DNA of 64,000 nt from Bacteroidales bacterium (GTDB lineage Bacteria > Bacteroidota > Bacteroidia > Bacteroidales > P3): the NCBI GenBank assembly GCA_017522065.1, contig JAFXAD010000033.1, forward strand, positions 1-64,000. Direction: 5' to 3'. The first letter of the stretch is position 1. Each line of letters begins with the position of its first letter. Below, piece by piece: positions 18,147 to 25,847 of this stretch. The position numbers were made by a program, and so were the translations under genes. The notes beneath the pieces are model-generated. The model saw only the letters and a list, made by a program, of their open reading frames with translations, was not told where the DNA came from and made no database searches.

Positions 18147-18301
18147 CATTTCTTTGGCTCGGAAAAGCAAACAAGTTTTCTTTTCTCTCGCTTTGCGAAA
18201 CGTTCGCGTTTTGTTTGCAAAACAAATTTTTATTTTCAACAAATTAATTCGTTAAATTCATACAATTCGCCGTTTATAAAAAAAAAATATTAGAGGTGTC
18301 G
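18110..18301 (+). repeat. MITE-like intergenic repeat, copy D (long form, type-II tail)
   Basis: Begins GGTAACCTCTAAAAATTCG and ends ATATTAGAGGTGTCG; the ends are imperfect inverted repeats (ACCTCTAA against the complement of TTAGAGGT). It carries the long internal module shared only with copy E and, in part, copy A (ATCTTCGTTGACATTTCTTT, then CTCGCTTTGCGAAACGTTCG), plus the GTTTTG-TTTG-CAAAAC hairpin. The final 10 bases and the next 38 (to 18338) match 20281-20328 with only two differences. Confidence 0.8.
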
Positions 18302-18336
18302 TTTAGACAACACACGCCACAAAAACGGCCCCATGT

Positions 18337-18427
18337 GTGTAATGAACCCCGAAAGTTGGACAAAAAACTTTCGGGGTTTTATTATGAGGAAAAGACACAC
18401 GATTGAGGAACGGATACAAGCCGTCAG
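18337..18427 (+). mobile_element. IS3-family (IS150-like) left-end remnant
   Basis: TGTAATGAACCCCGAAAGTTGG has the form of an IS3/IS150-group terminus. It continues into a 12-bp perfect inverted repeat (AACCCCGAAAGT / ACTTTCGGGGTT, 18345-18378). An ATG at 18384 then opens MRKRHTIEERIQAVR, which reads like the start of an IS3 OrfA helix-turn-helix protein, before sequence of the ATP-grasp gene takes over near 18425. The rest of the transposase is absent. The remnant begins exactly where the duplicated flank shared with 20281-20328 ends. The hairpin with its T-run could also terminate transcription of the minus-strand ATP-grasp gene. Confidence 0.6.
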
Positions 18428-19386
18428 GAGCGAAGTCCGCAAGCCCTTTCGAAGTCCTTGCGGAGCCCTCGGCCCAGGGTGGTCTGTTGGGCCACGAATT
18501 CCCCCCGGTTGGCCTCTACGGGCTCCCATCCCTCCGGCGTCAACGCCATATCCCAGCCGATATATGTCATGCCGTCCATCGCCAGGGCCATCTGTCGCGT
18601 CAGCACCAACAGCTCCTGCCACCGAGGTATTTGCTCGCCCTGGTAGCGTATGCCGCTGTCGGGATGGAACAGGTATACGTTGCCGTGCTCGTCGTATCCT
18701 TCGGTGATGATGAGGCCGCTGGCATCGTCGATGGAGGCGAAGATGCCACCCTGCGCCCCGTTGTCCACGAACACCCCTTTCCGGCCTGTGCGAATGAACG
18801 AGGTGAAGAACTTTACCTCGCCGCCCCTGCGGAAGGTGTTGATGCGTATGGTGTTCACCGAGTCGGCGTTCCACCTTGCCGTGGCCTCGTCCTGACGGAT
18901 GCACTGCTCGACAAGGTAGCCTTTGCGGCTCTCCAGCAGCTTCTTCCATTCCTCTCTTGTCGAAGCCCGCAGCAGCTCCACTCCGCGCCCGCCGCATTGG
19001 TTGGCGGGCTTGGCCACCAGGCGTCCTTCCCGTTCGCCCAGGGCGACGGCCTCCTGCAGCGAGGCCATGTCGTCCAGCCGCACAATCTGCCGGTGGTAGT
19101 GGGGCTTCAGCCGTTGGTAGGTCTTCCATTTGTTGGCCACCGTGCGCTCGCCCGCGCGGCTGTTCACCCTCCGGCACAGCTTGTCCCTCACGGCGTCGGT
19201 CAGGTATTCCCGCCGCTCCGCCTCGCCCTTCCCGGCGAAGCCGTAGAGGTCGTATTCCTCGTAGAAGGTGCCGTGCAGCAGCGTCTCGTGGCATTTGTCT
19301 CTGTCGCCTCCGGCCAACGCCAAATATCGGCGGTACTTCCACGGCAACAGGGTCTTATACAATAATATATACGGGTGCATAACCAT
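18424..19386 (-). CDS. Sugar-transfer-type ATP-grasp protein
   Basis: 320 residues from the ATG at 19386 (MVMHPYILL); the longer TTG start at 19401 lies inside the apparent promoter box, and an ATG at 19380 is also possible. The ATP-grasp fold is indicated by GRLVAKPANQCGGRGVELL (nucleotide-binding lid), YLVEQCIRQ, NTIRINTFR, and the metal-binding end GWDMALTPEGWEPVEANRGE. The family is the sugar-transfer-associated ATP-grasp group, usually found in capsule or exopolysaccharide loci, where it probably forms an amide or ester on a glycan. Here it is alone. It is much more GC-rich than its flanks and lies between the two aroQ copies beside an IS remnant, so recent transfer is likely. The C-terminus ACGLRS ends right at the IS remnant, so the native C-terminus may be altered. 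Confidence 0.8.
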   Translation of the reverse strand: MVMHPYILLYKTLLPWKYRRYLALAGGDRDKCHETLLHGTFYEEYDLYGFAGKGEAERREYLTDAVRDKLCRRVNSRAGERTVANKWKTYQRLKPHYHRQIVRLDDMASLQEAVALGEREGRLVAKPANQCGGRGVELLRASTREEWKKLLESRKGYLVEQCIRQDEATARWNADSVNTIRINTFRRGGEVKFFTSFIRTGRKGVFVDNGAQGGIFASIDDASGLIITEGYDEHGNVYLFHPDSGIRYQGEQIPRWQELLVLTRQMALAMDGMTYIGWDMALTPEGWEPVEANRGEFVAQQTTLGRGLRKDFERACGLRS

Positions 19387-19398
19387 TGTTTTCTGCTG

Positions 19399-19406
19399 CA
19401 AAGTTA
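19399..19406 (-). promoter_or_regulatory. -7 box before the ATP-grasp gene
   Basis: On the minus strand TAACTTTG fits TAnnTTTG. It lies only 12 bases above the ATG at 19386, so the transcript would have a very short leader if this box is used. Confidence 0.5.
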
Positions 19407-19538
19407 CTATTTTTTTCGCAATCGCGGAGCAAAAGTTCTCTCTGGATGCTCTTTGCCATCAATATATTCTGGACGGACTACTTGTTTGACTGCTTCCTCA
19501 TCGGGGGCTGGTTTTTCACCTGAAACCTGTATTATTGT

Positions 19539-19958
19539 ATGAAAAGAATAGAAATCATCAACGGACCCAACCTCAACCTTACCGGTCGCCGCGAGCCGGA
19601 GATTTATGGCAGCACCTCCATGGAGCAGTGTATCGACGGGCTGCGTAGTCGTTTCCCCGACGTGGAGATCGGCTATTTTCAGAGCAACGTAGAGGGTGAA
19701 CTCATCAACCGCCTACACCAGGTAGGTTTCTCTGCCGACGGCATCGTCATCAATGCCGGAGGCTACAGCCACACCAGCGTAGCCCTCCACGACGCAATAA
19801 CCTCCATACCGGCACCCGCAATAGAAGTCCATCTGAGCAACATCTTCGCCCGCGAAGACTACCGCCACCATTTGCTACTGACCTATGCATGCCGCGGAAT
19901 GATATGCGGACTCGGAATGGACGGCTACGCCCTCGCCATCCAAAACCTCTTACATTAG
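19539..19958 (+). CDS. aroQ: Type II 3-dehydroquinate dehydratase, copy 2
   Basis: 139 residues, the same length as copy 1, with all recognised active-site blocks intact: INGPNLNLTG, PEIYGS with the catalytic Tyr, NAGGYSHTSVALHDA, EVHLSNIFAREDYRHH. Differences from copy 1 cluster at residues 17-59 (helix and loop around the lid) and at the C-terminus; the active-site segments are unchanged. It is therefore probably active. Its stop codon directly abuts repeat copy E. Two aroQ genes are not needed for the pathway, so one may serve a different expression state, or this is a recent duplication. Confidence 0.92.
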   Translation: MKRIEIINGPNLNLTGRREPEIYGSTSMEQCIDGLRSRFPDVEIGYFQSNVEGELINRLHQVGFSADGIVINAGGYSHTSVALHDAITSIPAPAIEVHLSNIFAREDYRHHLLLTYACRGMICGLGMDGYALAIQNLLH

Positions 19959-20147
19959 GCGACCTCCAAAAATTCGTTTAATTATCTTCGTTGACATTTC
20001 TTTGGCTCTGAAAAGCAAACAAGTTTTCTTTTCTCTCGCTTTGCGAAACGTTCGCGTTTTGCCTGCAAAACAAATTTTTTATTGTCAACAAATTAATTCG
20101 TTGAATTCGTACAATTCGCCGTTTATAAAATAATTATTAGAGGTGTC
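19959..20147 (+). repeat. MITE-like intergenic repeat, copy E (long form, type-II tail)
   Basis: Starts GCGACCTCCAAAAATTCG directly after the aroQ stop and ends TAATTATTAGAGGTGTC. Nearly identical to copy D over the long internal module. With copy F, it fills most of the 500 bases between aroQ copy 2 and the TPR gene. Confidence 0.8.
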
Positions 20148-20167
20148 TTTAAGCAAGATTTCACATA

Positions 20168-20291
20168 TAGCGACCTCCAAAAATTCGTTTAATTCGCGTT
20201 TTGCTTGCAAAACAAAATTTTTATTGTCAACAAATTAATTCGTTAAATTCGTACAATTCGCCGTTTATAAAAATAATTATTAGAGGTGTCG
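20168..20291 (+). repeat. MITE-like intergenic repeat, copy F (short form, type-II tail)
   Basis: Starts GCGACCTCCAAAAATTCG and ends TAATTATTAGAGGTGTCG. It lacks the long module of D and E: TTCGTTTAATT joins directly to CGCGTTTTGCTTGCAAAAC. It lies 20 bases after copy E in the same orientation. From 20292 to 20385 only the duplicated 37-base flank and AT-rich sequence are seen. Confidence 0.8.
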
Positions 20292-20385
20292 ATTAGACAA
20301 CACACGCCACAAAAAAGGCCCCATGTGTTGATAAACCCTTTAACAAAAACAAAAGGCACCACAACTTACAACTGCAAAAAAAACG

Positions 20386-20393
20386 TATCTTTG
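20386..20393 (+). promoter_or_regulatory. -7 box before the TPR gene
   Basis: TATCTTTG fits TAnnTTTG and lies 65 bases before the ATG at 20459. Confidence 0.55.
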
Positions 20394-20458
20394 TAGATGG
20401 CTTTCATCGCTTACCTGCTACGTAAGTGGATGATACATATAATATTGTAACGCATATA

Positions 20459-21883
20459 ATGAACACCGACCGCTTCAAAAACTACGAAGACGACGTAAAA
20501 CTACTCGTGCTGGACTTCGAATCCATGGAACGACGTGGCAGCAACCGCTACTTCGATGTCGACCAGATGGAGACTATCATTGATTTCTATCTCGAAACAG
20601 CCGATAGCGAAATGCTCGAAAAATCAGTCCGATACGGAGAACAACTTTTCCCCACCTCTAACGAGATACGACTGCGTCGAGCTCACCTGCTATGCTTCAA
20701 GGAACGGTATGACGAAGCACTCAACCTGCTGAAACAACTGCAGCAGATAGAACCCAACGACACCGACGTGCTCTATGCACTTGGCGTCGTATACGGCGCT
20801 CTCGACCAGCACCGCAAAGCCATACAATACTACCACAAGGCCGAAGCCGACGGATACGAACTCGCCACCATCTACGCCAACATCGCCGACGAATACGCCA
20901 AAATGGACATGCTGGCCGATGCCCGCACCTATTACCGCAAAGCCCTAAGCATCAACCCCGACGACGAACATTCCATCTTCGAACTGGCCAACTGCTACGA
21001 AGACGAAGGTCTTACCGACAAATGGATTCGCTTCTTTAGCAACTTCGTCGAACAGCACCCCTACTCGCGCACGGCATGGTTCTGTCTGGCAGAAGCCTAC
21101 GTAGTCGAACAACTCTACGAGAAAGCTATTGACGCATACCAATACGCACTGGCCATCGACGACAACTACTTCGACGCCTACATGCAGCTCGCCTCGTGCC
21201 ACTTCGCCATGGACGACTACTCCAACGCCGTGGCAACACTGCACGAATCTCTCGCTCACACCGACGACAAAGCCTACGTCTACTACCGCCTGGGCGAAAT
21301 CTTCAAGAGCCAGAACAACATAGTCACCGCCAACGTATACTATCGCAAGGCCGTGAACGAAGACCCCTACTATGCCGAAGCTTGGCACATGCTGGCACTC
21401 AACTACGGCATTACGCATTCCTACTATGCCGCCATCGACGCCATCGAGCGAGCACTGAAAATCGACCGCGAATCGCCTGTCTATCTCACCACCCTCGCAT
21501 TAATATATGCCGACAACGGCGACTTCGACAAAGCCGAGGAAGTCTTCAACAAAGCCATACCCTACTACTCCGACTTTGAACAGGGATGGCTCGTCTACAC
21601 CGACTGCCTCATCATGCAGGAACGCTTCGCCGACGCTCGCGAAGTGCTCGTAAGGGAACTCCCCGACTGCGACCTCGTCCTCGAGTTCAGCAAACGCCTT
21701 GCTCTCTGCTACTACAACCTCGGACAGCGCAACCTCCTCTTCAACGCCGTACGCGACTGCATCTGCGAAGAAAACGGCGAACAGCAACTGCTCGACTATT
21801 GCCCCGAACTCAACAACGACTACGAGGTGATGAACATCATAGAATCGCACCGACGCGAATCGCAAAAAAATCAACAACAATAA
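20459..21883 (+). CDS. Tetratricopeptide repeat protein
   Basis: 474 residues from the ATG at 20459; a GTG at 20426 would add 11 residues but gives no recognisable sequence. No signal peptide, so cytoplasmic. About ten TPR units run from residue 70 to 430, with typical A-x3-Y-x-KAL-x-I-x-P-x-N/D ends such as YYRKALSINPDDEHSIFELA, AYQYALAIDDNYFDAYMQLA and YYRKAVNEDPYYAEAWHMLA. It should be a protein-protein interaction scaffold; its partner is unknown. Orthologues of this size are common and conserved in Bacteroidales. It is the first gene of a probable operon leading into the DedA gene (17-base gap), the small membrane protein and sufS. Confidence 0.88.
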   Translation: MNTDRFKNYEDDVKLLVLDFESMERRGSNRYFDVDQMETIIDFYLETADSEMLEKSVRYGEQLFPTSNEIRLRRAHLLCFKERYDEALNLLKQLQQIEPNDTDVLYALGVVYGALDQHRKAIQYYHKAEADGYELATIYANIADEYAKMDMLADARTYYRKALSINPDDEHSIFELANCYEDEGLTDKWIRFFSNFVEQHPYSRTAWFCLAEAYVVEQLYEKAIDAYQYALAIDDNYFDAYMQLASCHFAMDDYSNAVATLHESLAHTDDKAYVYYRLGEIFKSQNNIVTANVYYRKAVNEDPYYAEAWHMLALNYGITHSYYAAIDAIERALKIDRESPVYLTTLALIYADNGDFDKAEEVFNKAIPYYSDFEQGWLVYTDCLIMQERFADAREVLVRELPDCDLVLEFSKRLALCYYNLGQRNLLFNAVRDCICEENGEQQLLDYCPELNNDYEVMNIIESHRRESQKNQQQ

Positions 21884-21900
21884 TAAACCGCTACAGAACA

Positions 21901-22785
21901 ATGAAAAAGCTCCTAACGCTTATATATCTGGCATGCCTTGCTCTTCAACTGTGTGCTCAATCGTCAGACGACAGCATCATCGCCTTCGAGACCGATGAAG
22001 CCGAATTCATAGCCCACGACATGACCGACGACGAGGCTGCCACAGCCGACTTCAACAACAACCCGCTGTCGCACGCCGGCCACAACTCAGCCGAACAAAT
22101 AGCCGAAGACGAAATCGCTGCCGAAGCCACACACTACCACGGCTGGGTGGCCAACGTCGTCCAATGGTACGGACACCACGTCTCCTACACCGCTGTCGGT
22201 GCTCTCATGACCGTCGAAAGCTCTTTCATTCCCTTCCCGTCTGAAATCGTCATACCGCCGGCCGTCATGGTCGCCGCCGACCCGGCAACGGACAACGACA
22301 TGAAGATATGGCTCATCGTACTCGTCGGCACTCTCGGCGCACTGCTCGGTGCTTATATCAACTACTTTCTCTCCCGATGGCTCGGACGACCCATCATCTA
22401 CAAGTTCGTCGACAGCAAATGGGGACACGCACTGCGTCTCTCGGGCGAGAAAATGGAACGCGCCGAAAAATACTTCAACGAACACGGCATCGTCAGCACA
22501 CTCGTCGGACGTCTCATTCCCGTCATCCGACAGCTTATCTCCATCCCCGCCGGACTGTCGAAGATGAACATCGGCACCTTCACATTCTTCACCTTTCTCG
22601 GTGCCGCCATCTGGAACTGCGTCCTCGCCCTCCTCGGCTTCCTCGCCGTCAAAGCAGGCGGCATGGACTTCATCTACAAATACAGCGGACTCCTGTCCAA
22701 AGTCATCATCGTTCTCTTTGCCGTGGCGGTGCTCTTCTTCATTGTCCGCTCCATCATCCGCAAACGCAAACAATCAGCACAATGA
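21901..22785 (+). CDS. DedA/VTT-family membrane protein with signal-peptide extension
   Basis: 294 residues from the ATG at 21901. The first 20 residues (MKKLLTLIYLACLALQLCAQ) form a signal peptide, followed by an acidic, poorly conserved stretch to residue 75. The VTT/SNARE-associated domain covers about 80-285, with the DedA marks ESSFIPFPSEIVIPPAV, GALLGAYINYFLSRWLGR, and the Arg-rich GRLIPVIRQLISIPAGLSKM. The family includes undecaprenyl-phosphate and other lipid flippases of the inner membrane. Standard DedA proteins start near the VTT domain, so the cleavable leader plus acidic segment is an addition seen in some Bacteroidota. The stop overlaps the next start (ATGA). Confidence 0.88.
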   Translation: MKKLLTLIYLACLALQLCAQSSDDSIIAFETDEAEFIAHDMTDDEAATADFNNNPLSHAGHNSAEQIAEDEIAAEATHYHGWVANVVQWYGHHVSYTAVGALMTVESSFIPFPSEIVIPPAVMVAADPATDNDMKIWLIVLVGTLGALLGAYINYFLSRWLGRPIIYKFVDSKWGHALRLSGEKMERAEKYFNEHGIVSTLVGRLIPVIRQLISIPAGLSKMNIGTFTFFTFLGAAIWNCVLALLGFLAVKAGGMDFIYKYSGLLSKVIIVLFAVAVLFFIVRSIIRKRKQSAQ

Positions 22786-22952
22786 CCGCCGACAACGACA
22801 GCAATGACAACCTCGACCTGCGACGGCTGCTGCTCCGCAAAGACCGTCCCCTGCCTAAAGCAGGCTGCAGCTGGGCTTTCTACATCCTCCTCGCTGCCAT
22901 CATTGTCTACCTCGTCATCATGTTCATAAAATACAACAACCTACCAAAATGA
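22782..22952 (+). CDS. Small single-pass membrane protein
   Basis: 56 residues. N-terminal acidic and basic part (MTADNDSNDNLDLRRLLLRK), then one hydrophobic helix at about 31-48 (WAFYILLAAIIVYLVIMFI). It overlaps the stop of the DedA gene by 4 bases, and its own stop overlaps the sufS start by 4 bases. This strongly supports it as a real gene within the operon. Function unknown. Confidence 0.75.
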   Translation: MTADNDSNDNLDLRRLLLRKDRPLPKAGCSWAFYILLAAIIVYLVIMFIKYNNLPK

Positions 22953-24163
22953 ACCCTCTCGACATACGACCTCTCTTCCCTATCCTCGACCAGACAGCCT
23001 ACGGCAAGCCTCTCGTCTATCTCGACAATGCCGCCACCACACAGAAACCGCTGCCCGTCATCGAAGCCCTGTCGAACTACTATCTTACTATCAATAGCAA
23101 CATTCACCGCGGCGCTCACTACCTCGCAGCGCAAGCAACCGAACAATACGAGGCTACACGGCGCAAGGTGCAAGCTTTCATCAACGCCCGACACAGCCAC
23201 GAAATCGTCTTCACACGCGGCACCACCGAAAGCATCAACCTCGTGGCTTTCAGCTTTGGACAACGGTTCCTCAACCCCGGCGACGAGGTCGTCATATCGG
23301 CCATGGAGCACCACAGCAATATCGTTCCTTGGCAGCTGGCCTGCCAGCGACACGGAGCACACCTCCGCACCATTCCCTTCAGCGACGATGGCGTCCTCGA
23401 CCTCGACGCATTACGCTCGCTCCTCAACGAGCACACTCGCATCGTGGCCGTCAATCACGTCAGCAACACTCTCGGCACCGTCAACCCTATTGCCGAAATC
23501 GTGAAAATAGCTCATAGTCACAACATACCGGTACTCGTCGACGGAGCCCAGTCTATTGCTCACATGGCCGTTGATGTGCAGGCACTCGACTGCGACTTCT
23601 ACTGCTTCTCCGGCCACAAAATGTACGGCCCCATGGGCGTAGGCATCATGTACGGACGCGAAGACCTGCTCGAGCAGATGCCTCCCTACCAGGGCGGCGG
23701 CGAAATGATAAAGGATGTCACCTTCGAGCGTACCACCTACAACGACCTGCCCTTCAAATTCGAAGCCGGCACACCCTCGGTGGGCGACGTGATCGGTCTC
23801 GACAAAGCCATCGATTTTATGCTACAGACAGGCATCGAAAATATCGCCCGACATGAGAAACAGCTCACCGACTACGCCACGCAGCAGCTGCTCTCCATCG
23901 ACGGCATACGCATCTTCGGAACGGCACCCCACAAGACTTCCGTCATCTCTTTCCTCGTCGGCAACGCTCACCCTTACGACACTGGCACTCTACTCGACAA
24001 ACTCGGCATCGCTGTCCGCACAGGCCACCACTGCACGCAACCTATCATGGACCGCTACGGAATCCCTGGCACCGTCCGCGCCAGTTTCGCAGCCTACAAC
24101 ACCACCGACGAGGTCGACTCGTTCATCGCTGCCCTCAACCGCATCGCACCTATGCTGATGTAA
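22949..24163 (+). CDS. sufS: SufS-type cysteine desulfurase
   Basis: 404 residues, normal for group II desulfurases. It removes sulfur from cysteine (PLP-dependent) for Fe-S cluster assembly in the cytoplasm. Marks: YLDNAATTQKPLPVIEAL near the N-terminus, FTRGTTESINLVA, the PLP-binding Lys in FSGHKMYGPMGVG, and the active-site Cys loop RTGHHCTQPIMDRYG. The usual sufBCD partners are not adjacent; here it sits between a small membrane protein (4-base overlap) and recN (14-base gap). Confidence 0.94.
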   Translation: MNPLDIRPLFPILDQTAYGKPLVYLDNAATTQKPLPVIEALSNYYLTINSNIHRGAHYLAAQATEQYEATRRKVQAFINARHSHEIVFTRGTTESINLVAFSFGQRFLNPGDEVVISAMEHHSNIVPWQLACQRHGAHLRTIPFSDDGVLDLDALRSLLNEHTRIVAVNHVSNTLGTVNPIAEIVKIAHSHNIPVLVDGAQSIAHMAVDVQALDCDFYCFSGHKMYGPMGVGIMYGREDLLEQMPPYQGGGEMIKDVTFERTTYNDLPFKFEAGTPSVGDVIGLDKAIDFMLQTGIENIARHEKQLTDYATQQLLSIDGIRIFGTAPHKTSVISFLVGNAHPYDTGTLLDKLGIAVRTGHHCTQPIMDRYGIPGTVRASFAAYNTTDEVDSFIAALNRIAPMLM

Positions 24164-24177
24164 ATCCTTTCGCACGC

Positions 24178-25842
24178 ATGCTCATATCTCTTCATATCGA
24201 AAACTACGCCCTCATCGAACAGTCCGACATATCGTTCGACAAGGGCTTCGTGGCCATTACCGGCGAAACAGGTGCCGGCAAATCAATCATGCTGGGCGCT
24301 CTCGCACTGCTCCTCGGAGGAAGGGCCGACTCGGGCGTACTCTACAACCACGACAGAAAATGCATCGTCGAAGCACAATTCAATGTCGCTCAACTCGACT
24401 TGCAACACCTCTTCTCCGAAGCCGATGTCGACTACAACAACGACGGCATCATCATCATTCGCCGCGAGATTCTGCCCTCAGCCAAATCAAGGGCTTTCGT
24501 CAACGACACTCCCGTCCCGCTCCCTTTCCTAAAGCAGCTGGCTCCAGCCATCATCGACATCCACTCGCAACACGCAAACCTGCTCCTCGCCGAAAACGGA
24601 TTCCAGATTTCGCTCCTCGACAGCATAGGCAACAACGCATCTGATCTCGACAAATACAAAAAATGCTACAGGCAATATACCGACCTCAAGCATCAACTCG
24701 AACTGCTGACAACACAAGAGCAACAGAACCGGCGCGACTACGACTACAACAAGTTCCTCTTCGACGAACTACAGCAGGCCAACCTCGCCGACGGCGAACA
24801 AGAGGAACTCGAACAGGAATCTTCCCTGCTCAACAACGCCGAGTCCATCAAGGAGTCTCTCGTTCAAATGGTACAAATCTGCGATGCCGACGACGAGTCT
24901 GCCCTCGCGCGACTGAACGTATGCAAGTCGCAACTCTCTAAAATAGCACACTTCAACCCCTCGCTCGCCTCACTCGCCGAACGGCTCGAATCATCGCTCA
25001 TCGAACTGAGCGACATAGTCTCCACCGCCGAATCTCTCAACGACGACATCTCATATTCCCCAGAACGGCAACAGCAAGTCGACGACCGCCTCGACCTCAT
25101 CTATAGGCTACAGCAAAAACATGGTGTCGACAGCATCGCCGCTCTGCTCCAGATACAACAAGATCTCGACAAAAAACTTTCCAATATCGACCTCACCGAC
25201 CAGCAAATCCATGAAATCATGGAGGCTGTCGACCGCACTTTCGGACAGCTGCAAAAACTCGCCGACATACTGACATCTCGACGTACCAAAGCCGCCGAAA
25301 AACTCATTGGCGACATCTCACCTCTGCTTGATGACCTCGGCATGCACAACGCCACCCTCAATGCTCGCGTCGACTCCACCCCGAACTATGGGCCCACAGG
25401 CAACAACTCTGTCTCTCTGCTCTTCAACGCCAACAAGGGCGGAGAACTACGCGAACTGTCCAAAGTCGCCTCGGGTGGTGAAATGTCACGACTCATGCTT
25501 GCCATCAAAGCTCTGACAGCACGCGCATCGCTGCTCCCGACAATCATCTTCGACGAAATCGACACCGGCATCTCAGGCGACATCTCCGTCAAGGTCGGCG
25601 ACATCATGCACCGCATGTCGGACAACATGCAGGTCATCGCCATCACTCACCTGCCACAAATCGCAGCTCGCGCAGCTCAGCATCTCAAGGTCTACAAAGA
25701 CGAAACGAGCGGCAGAACCCTGTCAAAAATCCGACTACTCAACGATGAAGACCGACGCCACGAAATCGCCGTAATGCTCTCTTCTGACCCCCCATCACAA
25801 GCAGCTCTCCAAACAGCCACCGAACTAATGTCACGCCAATAA
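24178..25842 (+). CDS. recN: DNA repair protein RecN
   Basis: 554 residues, the standard length. An SMC-like ATPase acting early in double-strand break repair. Walker A is GETGAGKS (residues about 30-37). A long coiled-coil region covers about 150-370. The ABC signature is ASGGEMSRLMLAIKA, and Walker B is PTIIFDEIDTGISG, followed by ITHLPQIAARA. It follows sufS by 14 bases and precedes the M23 gene by 5, so it is in the same transcript. I see no LexA-type operator. Confidence 0.95.
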   Translation: MLISLHIENYALIEQSDISFDKGFVAITGETGAGKSIMLGALALLLGGRADSGVLYNHDRKCIVEAQFNVAQLDLQHLFSEADVDYNNDGIIIIRREILPSAKSRAFVNDTPVPLPFLKQLAPAIIDIHSQHANLLLAENGFQISLLDSIGNNASDLDKYKKCYRQYTDLKHQLELLTTQEQQNRRDYDYNKFLFDELQQANLADGEQEELEQESSLLNNAESIKESLVQMVQICDADDESALARLNVCKSQLSKIAHFNPSLASLAERLESSLIELSDIVSTAESLNDDISYSPERQQQVDDRLDLIYRLQQKHGVDSIAALLQIQQDLDKKLSNIDLTDQQIHEIMEAVDRTFGQLQKLADILTSRRTKAAEKLIGDISPLLDDLGMHNATLNARVDSTPNYGPTGNNSVSLLFNANKGGELRELSKVASGGEMSRLMLAIKALTARASLLPTIIFDEIDTGISGDISVKVGDIMHRMSDNMQVIAITHLPQIAARAAQHLKVYKDETSGRTLSKIRLLNDEDRRHEIAVMLSSDPPSQAALQTATELMSRQ

Positions 25843-25847
25843 AAAAA

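Noticed and set aside
18290..19365. Two long frames (350 codons minus, 320 codons plus) over the ATP-grasp gene
   Set aside because: High GC removes stop codons from all frames; only the 18424-19386 frame has ATP-grasp motifs.
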